Shown here piece by piece: positions 7,597-15,939 of a stretch of 35,644 nt of DNA. The DNA is from Desulfurococcales archaeon (GTDB lineage Archaea; Thermoproteota; Thermoprotei_A; Sulfolobales; NBVN01). The notes under the pieces were generated by a model, which searched no databases, was not told where the DNA came from, and saw only the letters and a list, made by a program, of their open reading frames with translations. Made by a program: the position numbers and the translations under genes. Location of the stretch: NCBI GenBank assembly GCA_027083115.1, contig JALWQN010000153.1, positions 1-35,644 on the forward strand, in the 5' to 3' direction. Position 1 is the stretch's first letter, and every line of letters starts with the position of its first letter.

Positions 7597-8232
7597 ATGG
7601 CAGCTCAACAACAATTGCTTGAAGAGTGGGTTCCTAAAACACGGCTTGGGTGGATGGTTAAGGAAGGTAAAATCAGTAGCTTAAAGGAAATCTTTGACGG
7701 TAACTTAGTTATTCAGGAACCTGAAATAATTGATTACCTTCTTCCAGACCTGAAGCATGAGGTTGTTGATGTCAACATAGTTCAGAAACAGACAGATGCG
7801 GGAAGAATGACTAGGTTCAGGGTTTTGGTTGTTGTTGGTAACTTTGATGGATACGTAGGTATTGGGTTAGGTAAGGCGAAGCAATTGAGGCAAGCGATAA
7901 ATAAGGCAGTGAGGAACGCCAAGCTTAACATAATTCCTGTGCGGAGGGGATGCGGCAGTTGGGCATGCTCTTGTAATGAACCCCACAGTGTTCCATTCAC
8001 AGTTAGTGGTAAGTCGGGTAGTGTGAGGGTGAAATTAATTCCAGCACCTAAAGGCACCGGGCTTGTTGCTGGGGACGCTGCAAAAGTTGTGTTAAGGTAT
8101 GCAGGAATCAAGGATATCTGGACTTGGAGCAGGGGAGAGACAAGAACAACAATAAACTTTGTTGGAGCAGTATATAATGCCTTAAGAAACACCTACAAGT
8201 TCGTAACGGTTTATGACTGGTCTAGAAGGTGA
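7597..8232 (+). CDS. rps5: 30S ribosomal protein uS5
   Basis: Small-subunit protein important for accuracy. The N-terminal dsRNA-binding-like fold holds GRMTRFRVLVVVGNFDGYVGIGLGKAKQ in part; the second domain has GTGLVAGDAAKVVLRYAGIKDIW. The archaeal insert RRGCGSWACSCNEPHSVPF contains three closely spaced cysteines. The length of 211 residues is normal. ATG at 7597 follows a GAAAGAGG stretch. Confidence 0.95.
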   Translation: MAAQQQLLEEWVPKTRLGWMVKEGKISSLKEIFDGNLVIQEPEIIDYLLPDLKHEVVDVNIVQKQTDAGRMTRFRVLVVVGNFDGYVGIGLGKAKQLRQAINKAVRNAKLNIIPVRRGCGSWACSCNEPHSVPFTVSGKSGSVRVKLIPAPKGTGLVAGDAAKVVLRYAGIKDIWTWSRGETRTTINFVGAVYNALRNTYKFVTVYDWSRR

Positions 8233-8239
8233 GTTAGGA

Positions 8240-8710
8240 ATGGGTTTATTAGCAATCATTAGAATTAGAGGAACTGTTGATGTTCCCCCAAAAGTGATGA
8301 AAACTCTAGAAATGCTTAATTTAAGCAGAAAATTCACTGCAGTTATCTATCCAGATAACGAAACCATTAAGGGGATGCTGAATGTGGTGAAGGACTGGGT
8401 AACATGGGGCGAGGTAAATAAGGAAGTCTTGAAGGAATTAATCCTTAAGAGAGGCAGGCTCTGGGGGGAAAGAAAGGTTAGTGAAGAATCCATTAAAGAA
8501 ATTACAGGTAAGGAGATAGATGAACTCATTGATGAGTTATTTGCTGGCAACGTAGGCTGGCATAAACTATCGCCTAAAGTGAAGCCTGTTTTTAGATTAC
8601 ATCCTCCTAAAGGAGGCTTTAAGGGATCAATTAAAAAACCGTTTAAGTCTGGAGGTGAGCTCGGTTATAGGGGGTCTCGAATTAATGACCTCCTTAAAAG
8701 GATGATTTAG
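8240..8710 (+). CDS. rpl30: 50S ribosomal protein uL30
   Basis: Large-subunit protein of the ferredoxin-like fold; the archaeal form has a C-terminal extension, giving 156 residues here. The start block LLAIIRIRGTVDVPPKVMKTLEML is typical and the C-terminus carries FRLHPPKGGFKGSIKKPF. The ATG at 8240 has GGTGAG upstream; an earlier in-frame ATG at 8213, inside uS5, lacks such a site and would add nine unusual residues, so it is not used. Confidence 0.93.
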   Translation: MGLLAIIRIRGTVDVPPKVMKTLEMLNLSRKFTAVIYPDNETIKGMLNVVKDWVTWGEVNKEVLKELILKRGRLWGERKVSEESIKEITGKEIDELIDELFAGNVGWHKLSPKVKPVFRLHPPKGGFKGSIKKPFKSGGELGYRGSRINDLLKRMI

Positions 8711-8722
8711 TGGTGGTAATTG

Positions 8723-9187
8723 ATGGTCGTGAGAAGAAAGAAGAAGGTCAGGAAGCTCAGGGGATCAAGAACGCACTCTTGGGGTCAGGTAGGACAGCAT
8801 AGGAAGTCAGGAAGTAAGGGAGGTGTTGGCGCTGTCGGTTTTCAGAAGCATAAATGGACTTGGACAGTGAAGTATTTTCCCGACTGGTACGGTAAGCATG
8901 GCTTCACTAGAGCACCCGTAATAAGGATATCTACGAAAACCATTAACGTAGGTGAGCTTGATGAGTTAATTAAAGACATGAGTAGAAGAGGCGAATTAAA
9001 ACCTATGAGGAAAGTGTATCGTATTGATTTATCTGCCCTTGGCTATAACAAGCTATTAGGTAGAGGTAGTCTCTCAGTCCCTGTTAAGGTTAAGGTAGCA
9101 TTTGCTTCAGAGAAAGCCATCGAGAAAATTAAGGAGGCAGGTGGAGAAGTTACTCTCTTAAGTAAAGAGGGTGGAGAAACAGAATAA
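8723..9187 (+). CDS. rpl15: 50S ribosomal protein uL15
   Basis: Late-assembling large-subunit protein. The basic glycine-rich N-terminus (RKLRGSRTHSWGQVGQHRK, GSKGGVGAVGF) is the uL15 hallmark, and the later TINVGELDELIKDM and the C-terminal SVPVKVKVAFASEKA match archaeal sequences. ATG at 8723 is preferred over the TTG three bases earlier because of the GGTGGT spacing. It is the last ribosomal gene before secY. Confidence 0.94.
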   Translation: MVVRRKKKVRKLRGSRTHSWGQVGQHRKSGSKGGVGAVGFQKHKWTWTVKYFPDWYGKHGFTRAPVIRISTKTINVGELDELIKDMSRRGELKPMRKVYRIDLSALGYNKLLGRGSLSVPVKVKVAFASEKAIEKIKEAGGEVTLLSKEGGETE

Positions 9188-9229
9188 CAAGCTTTTAATG
9201 AGTTAAGTTTATTCCTTTAGGGACCAGGT
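9188..9229 (+). promoter_or_regulatory. possible secY promoter
   Basis: The 42-base gap after uL15 contains GCTTTTAATG (9191-9200), a weak TATA-like box about 30 bases before the secY ATG, and no good Shine-Dalgarno site. A separate short-leader transcript for secY is possible but unproven. Confidence 0.3.
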
Positions 9230-10621
9230 ATGGGATGGTTAGATGCCTTCGCAGAAATGGGGAAATATATCCCCTCAGCGCCAAAGCCCGCTAGAAAGCC
9301 TGACTTAAAGGCTAGACTAATTTACACTTTGCTTGCCCTCATAGCTTATTACTTACTTGCGTCCACACTTGCTTACCCTCTTGCCGCCTTCCCGCAAGCT
9401 AAGGGTGTCCCACTCCCACAAATGATAAGCATTGTTTTCGCCTCTACCAGGGGCTCAATAGCTCAGCTAGGTATAGGGCCTCTAGTAACTGCTGGTTTAA
9501 TAATTCAGATACTTGTGGGTGCTAAACTACTTGATCTAGATCTAAATGAGCCTGAAGACAGGAAAGTCTTCACTCAAGCTGAGAAAGGCATGGCTGTAAT
9601 CATAGCTGTAGCTGAAGGATTAGGTTTTGCTCTATACTACAGGCTAAATACTTACGTTACTGCAGCAATCTTCCTCCAGTTTTTCATAGGTGCCATAATT
9701 TTAATGATACTTGATGAAAGCATACAAAAAGGTTATGGAATAGGATCTGGAGTCAGCCTATTCATTCTTGGCAACATAGCCAGGGCTGTCATGTGGGACA
9801 TGTTCGGACCATTAAAAATTCCAGACCTTAATCAGTATTTCGGGATATTCCCATACCTGGCCTCATACTTTGAGGGCATTAAGGTAGATAGTTACAGGCT
9901 TCTGATAGGGTACTACAGGGGCGTAGGTGCCGTACCTACATTAACGGGTTTCGCAGCTTTCCTTGTTCTTGCCCTCGTCCTCGTCTACCTGCAGCAGATG
10001 AAGGTCAACATACCAGTAACCATGCAAAGACTTCCCGGCATAAAGAGTAAGGTACCTCTTCAGTTTCTCTACGTATCTAACATCCCTATCCTTCTAGTCG
10101 GTATAGTTTTTTCAGACCTACTACTTCTCAATAACTTATCATCCGCCTACTTGCAGCAGAACGCACCATGGCTGGCAAGTATACTGACGGCCAGTGTTGA
10201 ATATATGTCACCGCCTAGATCGATTCTGTTTTTGCAGGTGGCTCCATTAAGGGTGGCAATATATTCTGTTCTTTTAGTTGGTCTCTCCTTACTTTTTGGG
10301 TTAATGTGGGTTGAGGTAGCCGGTCTTGGTCCTGAAGCGCAGGCAGAAAACTTAATTAAGTCAGGCCTCCAAATGCCTGGCCACAGAAAGAGTCAGAAAT
10401 TGCTTCAGGCTGTCTTGGCAAAGTACATTTACCCTCTCACCCTGCTGTCCTCCTTGGTGGTAGGTGTTATTGCTTTAATTGCTGATATTTTCGGTGCTTT
10501 TGGCACAGGGATGGGGTTGCTTTTAGCTGTAGGTATAGTTTATCAGTTCTATATGCAGATAGCTTACGAAAGAGCTATAGAGGCATATCCATTACTAAAG
10601 AAGGTGATGGGGAGGGAGTGA
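9230..10621 (+). CDS. secY: protein translocase subunit SecY (Sec61 alpha)
   Basis: Channel-forming subunit of the SecYE translocon in the cytoplasmic membrane. The 463 residues carry about ten hydrophobic segments. Family features seen are the plug-region style segment ISIVFASTRGSIAQLGIGPLV, the GSGVSLFILGNIA segment and the C-terminal LLAVGIVYQFYMQIAYE. Its partner SecE is encoded at 27117-27296 and the SRP receptor FtsY at 26185-27099. It sits after uL15 as in most prokaryotes and its stop overlaps adkA. Confidence 0.96.
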   Translation: MGWLDAFAEMGKYIPSAPKPARKPDLKARLIYTLLALIAYYLLASTLAYPLAAFPQAKGVPLPQMISIVFASTRGSIAQLGIGPLVTAGLIIQILVGAKLLDLDLNEPEDRKVFTQAEKGMAVIIAVAEGLGFALYYRLNTYVTAAIFLQFFIGAIILMILDESIQKGYGIGSGVSLFILGNIARAVMWDMFGPLKIPDLNQYFGIFPYLASYFEGIKVDSYRLLIGYYRGVGAVPTLTGFAAFLVLALVLVYLQQMKVNIPVTMQRLPGIKSKVPLQFLYVSNIPILLVGIVFSDLLLLNNLSSAYLQQNAPWLASILTASVEYMSPPRSILFLQVAPLRVAIYSVLLVGLSLLFGLMWVEVAGLGPEAQAENLIKSGLQMPGHRKSQKLLQAVLAKYIYPLTLLSSLVVGVIALIADIFGAFGTGMGLLLAVGIVYQFYMQIAYERAIEAYPLLKKVMGRE

Positions 10622-11244
10622 TGTTGGAACCACTCAAAAACTTCCGGATAGTGGTTGTTGCTGGATTACCTGGTGTTGGGAAATCAACTGTTCTTTCAAG
10701 AACTTCGGAACTACTTAGGGCGGAAGGCTACCTACCTGAAGTCATAAATTATGGGGACTTCATGTTTGAGTTCGCTAAGAGAAAAGGTGTTAAATCAAGG
10801 GATGACTTAAGGAAGCTACCACTAAATGAGCAGAAAAAACTTCAGGCTTCTGTAGCGAAGGAAATAAGGAATTACGTCATTAACAAAGCAAGAGGTGACG
10901 TTGCCACCTTCATTGCCTTCATAGATACTCATGTCCTCATTAAAACGTCCTCAGGTCTTTGGCCAGGTCTTCCAGAATACGTAATTAAGGAATTAGTGCC
11001 TGACTCAATAGTCATTGTTGAGGCGTCCCCTGAAGAAATAGTTTCAAGGCAATTAAGAGATAAAACAAGATACCGAGCTGACTATGCTGACACTGCATTA
11101 GTTAAGGAATTAATGGATTTAATGAGGGTTTTTGCGATATCTGCCGCTACCTTGGTAGGGGCTTCAGTAAATTTTGTGGTGAATAGAGAAGGTAAGGTAG
11201 ACGAGGCTGCTCATTCATTAGCTGAGATCATTAGAAGGCTTTAA
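10621..11244 (+). CDS. adkA: adenylate kinase, archaeal type
   Basis: Makes 2 ADP from ATP and AMP. The archaeal AdkA form is recognised by the P-loop GLPGVGKST (residues 15-23) and by the overall 207-residue length. The segment TFIAFIDTHVLIKTSSGLWPGLP is typical of this family. The ATG at 10621 overlaps the secY stop; an in-frame GTG sits three bases earlier. The secY-adkA-DUF106 order is common in Crenarchaeota. Confidence 0.93.
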   Translation: MLEPLKNFRIVVVAGLPGVGKSTVLSRTSELLRAEGYLPEVINYGDFMFEFAKRKGVKSRDDLRKLPLNEQKKLQASVAKEIRNYVINKARGDVATFIAFIDTHVLIKTSSGLWPGLPEYVIKELVPDSIVIVEASPEEIVSRQLRDKTRYRADYADTALVKELMDLMRVFAISAATLVGASVNFVVNREGKVDEAAHSLAEIIRRL

Positions 11245-11246
11245 CG

Positions 11247-11708
11247 ATGCTTACGGCATTATATGTAGTTGCTGCTTTCGTAGCATTGCTTCCTTGGTCC
11301 TATATAGTTAAGTTTTACGGCATGAGAATAGGCCTGAAAGGAATACTTAAGGAAACCTCTAAGGTAAAGAATGAGCTATCTAAGGTACCCGAAAGCAAAC
11401 CTAAGAAGAAAAGGATCCTTACAGAACGTTATAGGGAGCTAAGAGGGAAGGTAAGCAGGTTCATAATGCTGAACCTAATTCTCTTGTGGGTAGGTGTCAT
11501 AGGCTCTTTAATATTTGCTCGACTAGTAACCGTGGTTACTGCTAATCTACTGGGTATCTATCCCTACATACCATCCCCTTTGCTTCTTCCTTACGTAAGT
11601 GTTAACGGAGCACTAAACGACTTAATACTTTATCTTGCGGCTCTTTTAGCGTACCTCCCGCTCCATAACAGAATAACTGGCATTAAAGCACTTCACGAAA
11701 TTAGGTAA
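11247..11708 (+). CDS. DUF106 membrane protein (EMC3/TMCO1-like, Oxa1 superfamily)
   Basis: A 153-residue membrane protein with an N-terminal transmembrane segment (about residues 3-20), a charged cytoplasmic stretch rich in Lys and Arg (about 40-70), and two or three further hydrophobic segments. This layout and its position after secY-adkA match DUF106, a family related to Oxa1/YidC and eukaryotic EMC3, thought to aid membrane protein insertion. The function here is inferred from family and neighbourhood. Confidence 0.82.
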   Translation: MLTALYVVAAFVALLPWSYIVKFYGMRIGLKGILKETSKVKNELSKVPESKPKKKRILTERYRELRGKVSRFIMLNLILLWVGVIGSLIFARLVTVVTANLLGIYPYIPSPLLLPYVSVNGALNDLILYLAALLAYLPLHNRITGIKALHEIR

Positions 11709-11822
11709 ACCCGATATCGAAGGGATTCACTACATTTACGCAATTTATTTCTGGATTTCCAGCACTCCTGAAATATTTATTAAATTCACTGAGCCTAACA
11801 CAATTTAGGGGTTGATATTTAC
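11709..11822 (+). promoter_or_regulatory. promoter region before eL34
   Basis: An AT-rich gap of 114 bases. A TATA-like run AAATATTTATTAAATT (11771-11786) lies about 40 bases before the eL34 ATG, suggesting a new transcript for eL34-cmk-L14e-cbf5. No gene is seen. Confidence 0.45.
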
Positions 11823-12092
11823 ATGGTTAGGCCTGGACTGAGGTCAAGATCGGTTAGGAGAATCAGCAAGAGGGTTCCTGGTGGAGAAAGCAGGGTTTTC
11901 TATGTTAGGAGGAAACATTACAGGGTGAGTGATCCCGTGACTGGCGAGCGACTGAATGGAATCCCACTAAATCCTATTTGGATACGTAAAGGGGCTAAAG
12001 CCAGAAAAAGGCCAGAAAGAATTTTTGGGGGCGTGTTATCTCCAAGCACTTTAGCTACGGCCCTAAAGGTAGTCATTAGAAGTTCAGTGTAG
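11823..12092 (+). CDS. rpl34e: 50S ribosomal protein eL34
   Basis: Archaeal/eukaryotic large-subunit protein. It begins RPGLRSRSVRRISKRVPGGE and continues with RRKHYRVSDPVTGERLNGIP and the basic RKGAKARKRPERIFGG, all family features. It lacks the paired zinc cysteines of some other eL34 proteins. Its length is 89 residues. ATG at 11823 follows GGGGTTGAT. cmk begins ten bases after its stop. Confidence 0.94.
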   Translation: MVRPGLRSRSVRRISKRVPGGESRVFYVRRKHYRVSDPVTGERLNGIPLNPIWIRKGAKARKRPERIFGGVLSPSTLATALKVVIRSSV

Positions 12093-12102
12093 GGGTCACT
12101 TT

Positions 12103-12696
12103 TTGATTAACTCAACACATGAGATAGAAACTCCCTACTGTAAGTTTGGTGTAGTTATTGCAGTAAGTGGTTTACCTGGATCAGGAAAATCAACCCTAGC
12201 TAAGATGCTAGCAGATAATTTAGGGCTTCGTTACATATCTTCAGGCGGCCTTTTTCGTGCCATGGCTCGTGAGAGAGGGATGTCGCTGGAGGAGTTCACT
12301 AAGTACGCAGAATTAAATCATTCAATAGATTTGGAAATCGATCGTAGGGCAGCCGACGAAGCCAGGAAGGGATGCGCAATTATTGATGGCCATATTGCTG
12401 CATGGGTTGTTAAGGACTATGCTCACATTAAGGTCTTCCTAAAAGCTTCAAGGGAAGTTAGGGCTAAGAGGGTTTCTGAGAGGGACGGGATTTCTTATGG
12501 TGAGGCGTTAAAGCAGGTGGTTTTAAGGGATGAGTCAGAGATCAAGCGCTTTAGAGAGATTTACGGTATAGACATGAATGACTTATCTATTTTTGATTTA
12601 GTCATAAATACGGAGAAGTTTGATGTTGAGGGTGTGTTCAACATAGTTCTGACTGCAGCCAAAAACTTCTTGAGGAAGCTAATTAACCTGAAGTAG
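12103..12696 (+). CDS. cmk: cytidylate kinase
   Basis: Phosphorylates CMP and dCMP with ATP. The P-loop GLPGSGKST lies at residues 23-31, the short CMP-binding region RYISSGGLFRAMARERG follows, and the lid region ASREVRAKRVSERDGISY is seen. The family length is about 180 residues; this one (197) has a 15-residue N-terminal extension from the TTG start at 12103, and a later start is possible. It sits in the conserved L34e-cmk-L14e-cbf5 row of Crenarchaeota. Confidence 0.9.
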   Translation: MINSTHEIETPYCKFGVVIAVSGLPGSGKSTLAKMLADNLGLRYISSGGLFRAMARERGMSLEEFTKYAELNHSIDLEIDRRAADEARKGCAIIDGHIAAWVVKDYAHIKVFLKASREVRAKRVSERDGISYGEALKQVVLRDESEIKRFREIYGIDMNDLSIFDLVINTEKFDVEGVFNIVLTAAKNFLRKLINLK

Positions 12697-12743
12697 GAAA
12701 AGCTTAAAGATTGTTCTTTAGTTATGAGTTAGGTGGGCAAGTA

Positions 12744-13058
12744 ATGGTAGCAATTAAGGTAGGGAGAGTATGCGTTAAGTTGCTTGGCAGGGAAGCAGGA
12801 CGTAAGTGCGTTATTATTGATATAGTTGACCATAACTTTGTGGTCATAACTGGACCTAAAGAATTGACTGGCGTTAGAAGAAGGAAAGCCAATATAGATC
12901 ATATAGAACCTACTGATAAAGAAATTAACATATCTAAAGGGGCAAGCGATGAGGAAGTCCTTAAGGCTATTGAGGAGGCAGGGCTTACTGACTTCATGAA
13001 GGAGAAAGTGCGGATAACTAAGAAAGAGCTGCTTGAAACGAAGGCGTTAAAGGCATAG
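12744..13058 (+). CDS. rpl14e: 50S ribosomal protein eL14
   Basis: Archaeal/eukaryotic large-subunit protein with a KOW-like N-terminal barrel: IKVGRVCVKLLGREAGRKC, VIIDIVDHNFVVITGP, then TGVRRRKANIDHIEPTD. The ATG at 12744 has AGGTGGG upstream and gives 104 residues; an open frame extends upstream to a TTG at 12711 but with no site or family match. cbf5 follows 59 bases later. Confidence 0.93.
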   Translation: MVAIKVGRVCVKLLGREAGRKCVIIDIVDHNFVVITGPKELTGVRRRKANIDHIEPTDKEINISKGASDEEVLKAIEEAGLTDFMKEKVRITKKELLETKALKA

Positions 13059-13117
13059 TGCAAATGCAGTTAATTCTTAACTAGTAATTTGGTTTTATTA
13101 TGAAGAGGTAAGAAAAT

Positions 13118-14156
13118 TTGAGTGAAGGCCTAAATTTTCTGGAAAAACTCGATGGTTTTGCAGGAATAGATAGAAGATGGATCCAAATTAAGGAAGCAGA
13201 AACTAGTCCTAACTATGGCAAGCATCCTGAAGAAAGAACCATAAATGAGCTCATGAAATTAGGCGTAATAAATCTCGATAAACCTCCTGGACCAACGAGT
13301 CATGAAGTAACTTCCTGGATTAAGAAAATGCTTGGTGTCGGGAAGGCCGGGCATGCAGGGACCCTAGAGCCGGCTTAGCCGGTGGGGATACCCTAAAACC
13401 ACGGGTGTGCTTCCCGTAGCCTTAGAGAACGCATCAAAAATGCTGAAGTACTTGACTCTATCAACAAAGGCTTACATTACAGTGATGCAGTTACATAAAA
13501 AAGTGGATAAGGGTAGGTTAATGGAGGTTATTAAGGAATTCACTGGCAGAATCTACCAGAAACCCCCAGTGAGGTCCTCAGTGAAGAGGGCCTTAAGGAC
13601 TAAGACGATCTATGAGCTTGAAGTACTTGAGATCAATTATCCTTGTGTTCTACTGAAAATTACCTGTGAGCACGGTACGTACGTAAGGAAGTTAATTCAC
13701 GATATTGGGGAAGTACTTGGTGTGGGAGCGCATATGAGGGAACTTCGTAGAGTGAGGACAGGTCCTTTTAAGGAAGACAAGAGTTTGGTTACGATGCATC
13801 AACTATCTGAGGCAGTATATATCTATAAAGAGCTGAATGACGAATCAACTCTTAAGAAATACATTATGCCGGGTGAATATATGGTTTCCCATTTGCCCAA
13901 GATCGTTGCCACTGATTCTGCAGTAGCATCAATAACTTATGGTGCTGACCTAGCTATACCTGGAGTTGTCGCGTTGCATGAGAAAATACGGAAGGGAGAT
14001 GATGTCGCTATTTTCACACTGAAGGGAGAGATAGTGGCTACGGGAATTGCTCAGAAACATACTGAAGAGGTTCTTGAAAGCAAGAAGGGAATAGCTGTAA
14101 AAACTAAAAGGGTAATTATGGAGAGAAAAATATATCCCAGGAAAACAAGGATTTAA
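13118..14156 (+). CDS. cbf5: Cbf5/TruB-family tRNA/rRNA pseudouridine synthase, intron-containing
   Basis: Catalytic subunit of H/ACA sRNPs, which makes pseudouridine in rRNA and tRNA. Read straight through, the frame hits TAG at 13376 after AGHAGTLEPA and resumes in another frame at LPVALENASKML. Removing 22 bases (13368-13389), which fold as a bulge-helix-bulge, joins exons of 250 and 767 bases into 338 codons. It also changes the junction to GTLDPKTTGVLPVAL, which restores the catalytic Asp (residue 84). The C-terminal PUA domain (about MPGEYMVSHLPKIVATDSAV onward) is intact. The start is TTG at 13118. This is a spliced gene, not a pseudogene. Confidence 0.94.
13368..13389 (+). other. 22-nt BHB intron in cbf5 mRNA
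   Basis: Two 3-base bulges, AGA (13366-13368) and AUA (13388-13390), flank a 4-bp central helix CCCU/GGGG (13362-13365 with 13384-13387). The inner helix GCCGGC/GCCGGU (13369-13374 with 13378-13383) closes a UUA loop. The outer helix AGGG/CCCU (13357-13360 with 13391-13394) has A13361 unpaired. Cutting after the second base of each bulge removes 13368-13389. The tRNA splicing endonuclease would recognise this shape and RtcB would join the exons. Confidence 0.92.
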
Positions 14157-14180
14157 AAGAATTGGAGGAATTCCTTATTG

Positions 14181-14268
14181 GCCGGGGTGCCCGAGCGGTC
14201 TAAGGGGCCGGCCTTGAGAGCCGGTGGGCTTCGCGCCTGCGCGGGTTCAAATCCCGCCCCCGGCGCCA
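14181..14268 (+). tRNA. tRNA-Ser (UGA)
   Basis: Class II cloverleaf with acceptor stem GCCGGGG/CCCCGGC, anticodon stem CCGGC/GCCGG, loop CTTGAGA (anticodon TGA) and a long variable arm (TGGGCTTCGCGCCT). The T arm is GCGGGTTCAAATCCCGC, and discriminator G with an encoded CCA end the gene. No intron. A TATA-like GATTTAAAAG (about 14150-14159), at the end of cbf5, is placed for its promoter. Confidence 0.96.
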
Positions 14269-14448
14269 CAGAATACCTCAGGGCAAGTTAGTCCCTTCGA
14301 ACCTAATCTCGTCCACCTCAAGCATAAGCATGGACGCTATCTTGTGATCACGCAATCTGAGGATTTCTTAGCGTGTTGAGGAACTTCATAGATTAATTTG
14401 CTAAACTTTATTAAAAACCCCTTAAACAATACATTTAGGTGATACAAC
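14269..14448 (+). promoter_or_regulatory. spacer with promoter and leader of the BMP gene
   Basis: The first part holds no plus-strand gene. On the minus strand a 29-codon open stretch ending at a TGA near 14290 looks protein-like (RDHKIASMLMLEVDEIRF) but has no clear start and could be a gene remnant. Near the end, TTTATTAAAAA (14407-14417) is a TATA-like box and AGGTGA (14437-14442) is a Shine-Dalgarno site six bases before CTG at 14449. Confidence 0.45.
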
Positions 14449-15939
14449 CTGAACGTTAAAGGGACTTACGCCCTTCTGCTGTCATTAATCGTTATTGTAG
14501 GTGTTGCTGCAGGAATTGTGGCCTCGCAGTCTGTGGTTAAGGCACAAACAAAGAAGGACTCAGTATGTATAGTTTACGACATAGGTGGTAGGGGAGATTT
14601 AGGCTTTAACGACATGGCTTACTTAGGTGCGCAAATTGTTCATCAGAAGTTAGGTCTAAAGATAATTTCGCTGTCTTCAACCAGTCAGGATGACTATCTA
14701 CCTAACTTAAGGACTCTTGCGAAGCAAGGTAACTGCGCAATAATTGTGGGTGTCGGTTTCTTAATGACTGACGCTGTGAAGCAAGTAGCTAAGGAATTCC
14801 CGAACCAACTGTTTGCGGGAGTTGATGAATACATACCAAACGAATCTAACGTAATAGGCATAGTATTTAGGGAGAATGAGGGTTCAGCCTTAGCTGGTGC
14901 GTTAGCGGCCCTCACGGCAATATATTATAACGCAAACAAGGTTGGCTTAGTTTTAGGTATGGAGATACCTGTTCTCTATAAGTTCGAAGGTGGCTACAGA
15001 TACGGCGTCTGGTGGGCTGCTCAGTGGTATAAGCATCGCTTCGGCCAAGAGAAAGACATTTCGGTCCTATACCAGTATACAGGAACCTTCAAAGACCCTG
15101 CTAAAGGAAAGGAAGCAACCCTCGCTCAGCTCCAGCAGGGAGCAATAGTGGTTTACAACGTTGCTGGCGCAACAGGTTTAGGAATATTTGACGCTGTCTC
15201 TCAGTGGGGGGCACAGCACGGTAAGACTCACGGACCGCCTTTCGGTATAGGTGTTGACTCCGATCAGGACTGGATTAAGCCCGGATGGATAATAGCGTCA
15301 ATGATGAAGCGTGTTGATATGGGTGTCTACTACGCTACAGAGAAAGCCCTACAGTATGAAGAAGGTAAAATCAACTCCTACGGTGGTCTAATGTCGTTAG
15401 GAGTTAAAGAGAATGGAACTGTCCTATCAAGCATTAACGACCTATATACCTTCATGAAGATGGGTGTTGAGGAAGGCGTTATTAAACAAAGTCAGGAGCA
15501 ACAAATAGTTCAGGAAGTGAAGGCCATCAGGAACCAATTACCTTCGTGGGTTTGGGAAGCCGTTAACGAGTTAAAGCAGGAAATACTGTCTGGTAATGTG
15601 AAGGTACCTATGCCAATGACTAAATCCGATATTGAGAAAGTGAGGACAGAGTACTCGGTTGCTTCCCCTGACGCAGAAGGCTGGAAACTCTCTTGGACAC
15701 CGCCTCCAGCCATGACGTCCACGACAACTTCAGCACCTCTTCCAGTAAGTACAGTTACGGTAACATCTACATTGACTACAACAAAAACCGTTACTGCAGG
15801 TACTGCATCAACGGTTACATCTACTGTGACTACAACAAAGACAATCTCTGCAGGAACTAGCTGGGCGATTGCTTGGACCTTATTCGTGGTCGGCTTAATA
15901 ATTGGTGCTGCTGCAATATACGTGATAAAGCGTAAGTGA
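14449..15939 (+). CDS. BMP-family ABC transporter substrate-binding protein
   Basis: Extracellular binding protein of the BMP/PnrA family, which captures nucleosides in studied members. Residues after the signal read KDSVCIVYDIGGRGDLGFND, the family start. An N-terminal hydrophobic signal (TYALLLSLIVIVGVAAGIVA) lies upstream of the GTG at 14518, so that codon cannot be the start. The only frame-compatible start after a stop is CTG at 14449, with AGGTGA at proper distance (496 residues). The C-terminus has a Thr/Ser-rich linker with two 18-residue repeats, then a membrane anchor ending VIKRK. It is separately terminated from the ATPase/permease genes. Confidence 0.88.
   Translation: MNVKGTYALLLSLIVIVGVAAGIVASQSVVKAQTKKDSVCIVYDIGGRGDLGFNDMAYLGAQIVHQKLGLKIISLSSTSQDDYLPNLRTLAKQGNCAIIVGVGFLMTDAVKQVAKEFPNQLFAGVDEYIPNESNVIGIVFRENEGSALAGALAALTAIYYNANKVGLVLGMEIPVLYKFEGGYRYGVWWAAQWYKHRFGQEKDISVLYQYTGTFKDPAKGKEATLAQLQQGAIVVYNVAGATGLGIFDAVSQWGAQHGKTHGPPFGIGVDSDQDWIKPGWIIASMMKRVDMGVYYATEKALQYEEGKINSYGGLMSLGVKENGTVLSSINDLYTFMKMGVEEGVIKQSQEQQIVQEVKAIRNQLPSWVWEAVNELKQEILSGNVKVPMPMTKSDIEKVRTEYSVASPDAEGWKLSWTPPPAMTSTTTSAPLPVSTVTVTSTLTTTKTVTAGTASTVTSTVTTTKTISAGTSWAIAWTLFVVGLIIGAAAIYVIKRK
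15757..15862 (+). repeat. 54-bp tandem repeat in the Thr/Ser linker of the BMP protein
   Basis: Two copies of a 54-bp unit (15757-15810 and 15811-15862) each encode about 18 residues of the pattern TVTSTxTTTKTxxAGT. This is the flexible, probably glycosylated stalk between the binding domain and the C-terminal membrane anchor. The copies differ at several bases. Confidence 0.8.

Noticed and set aside
13118..13378. cbf5 as a pseudogene or frameshift (TAG at 13376, second frame from 13407)
   Set aside because: A strong BHB structure explains the break exactly, restores the frame and the GTLDP motif, and introns in this gene are known in Crenarchaeota.
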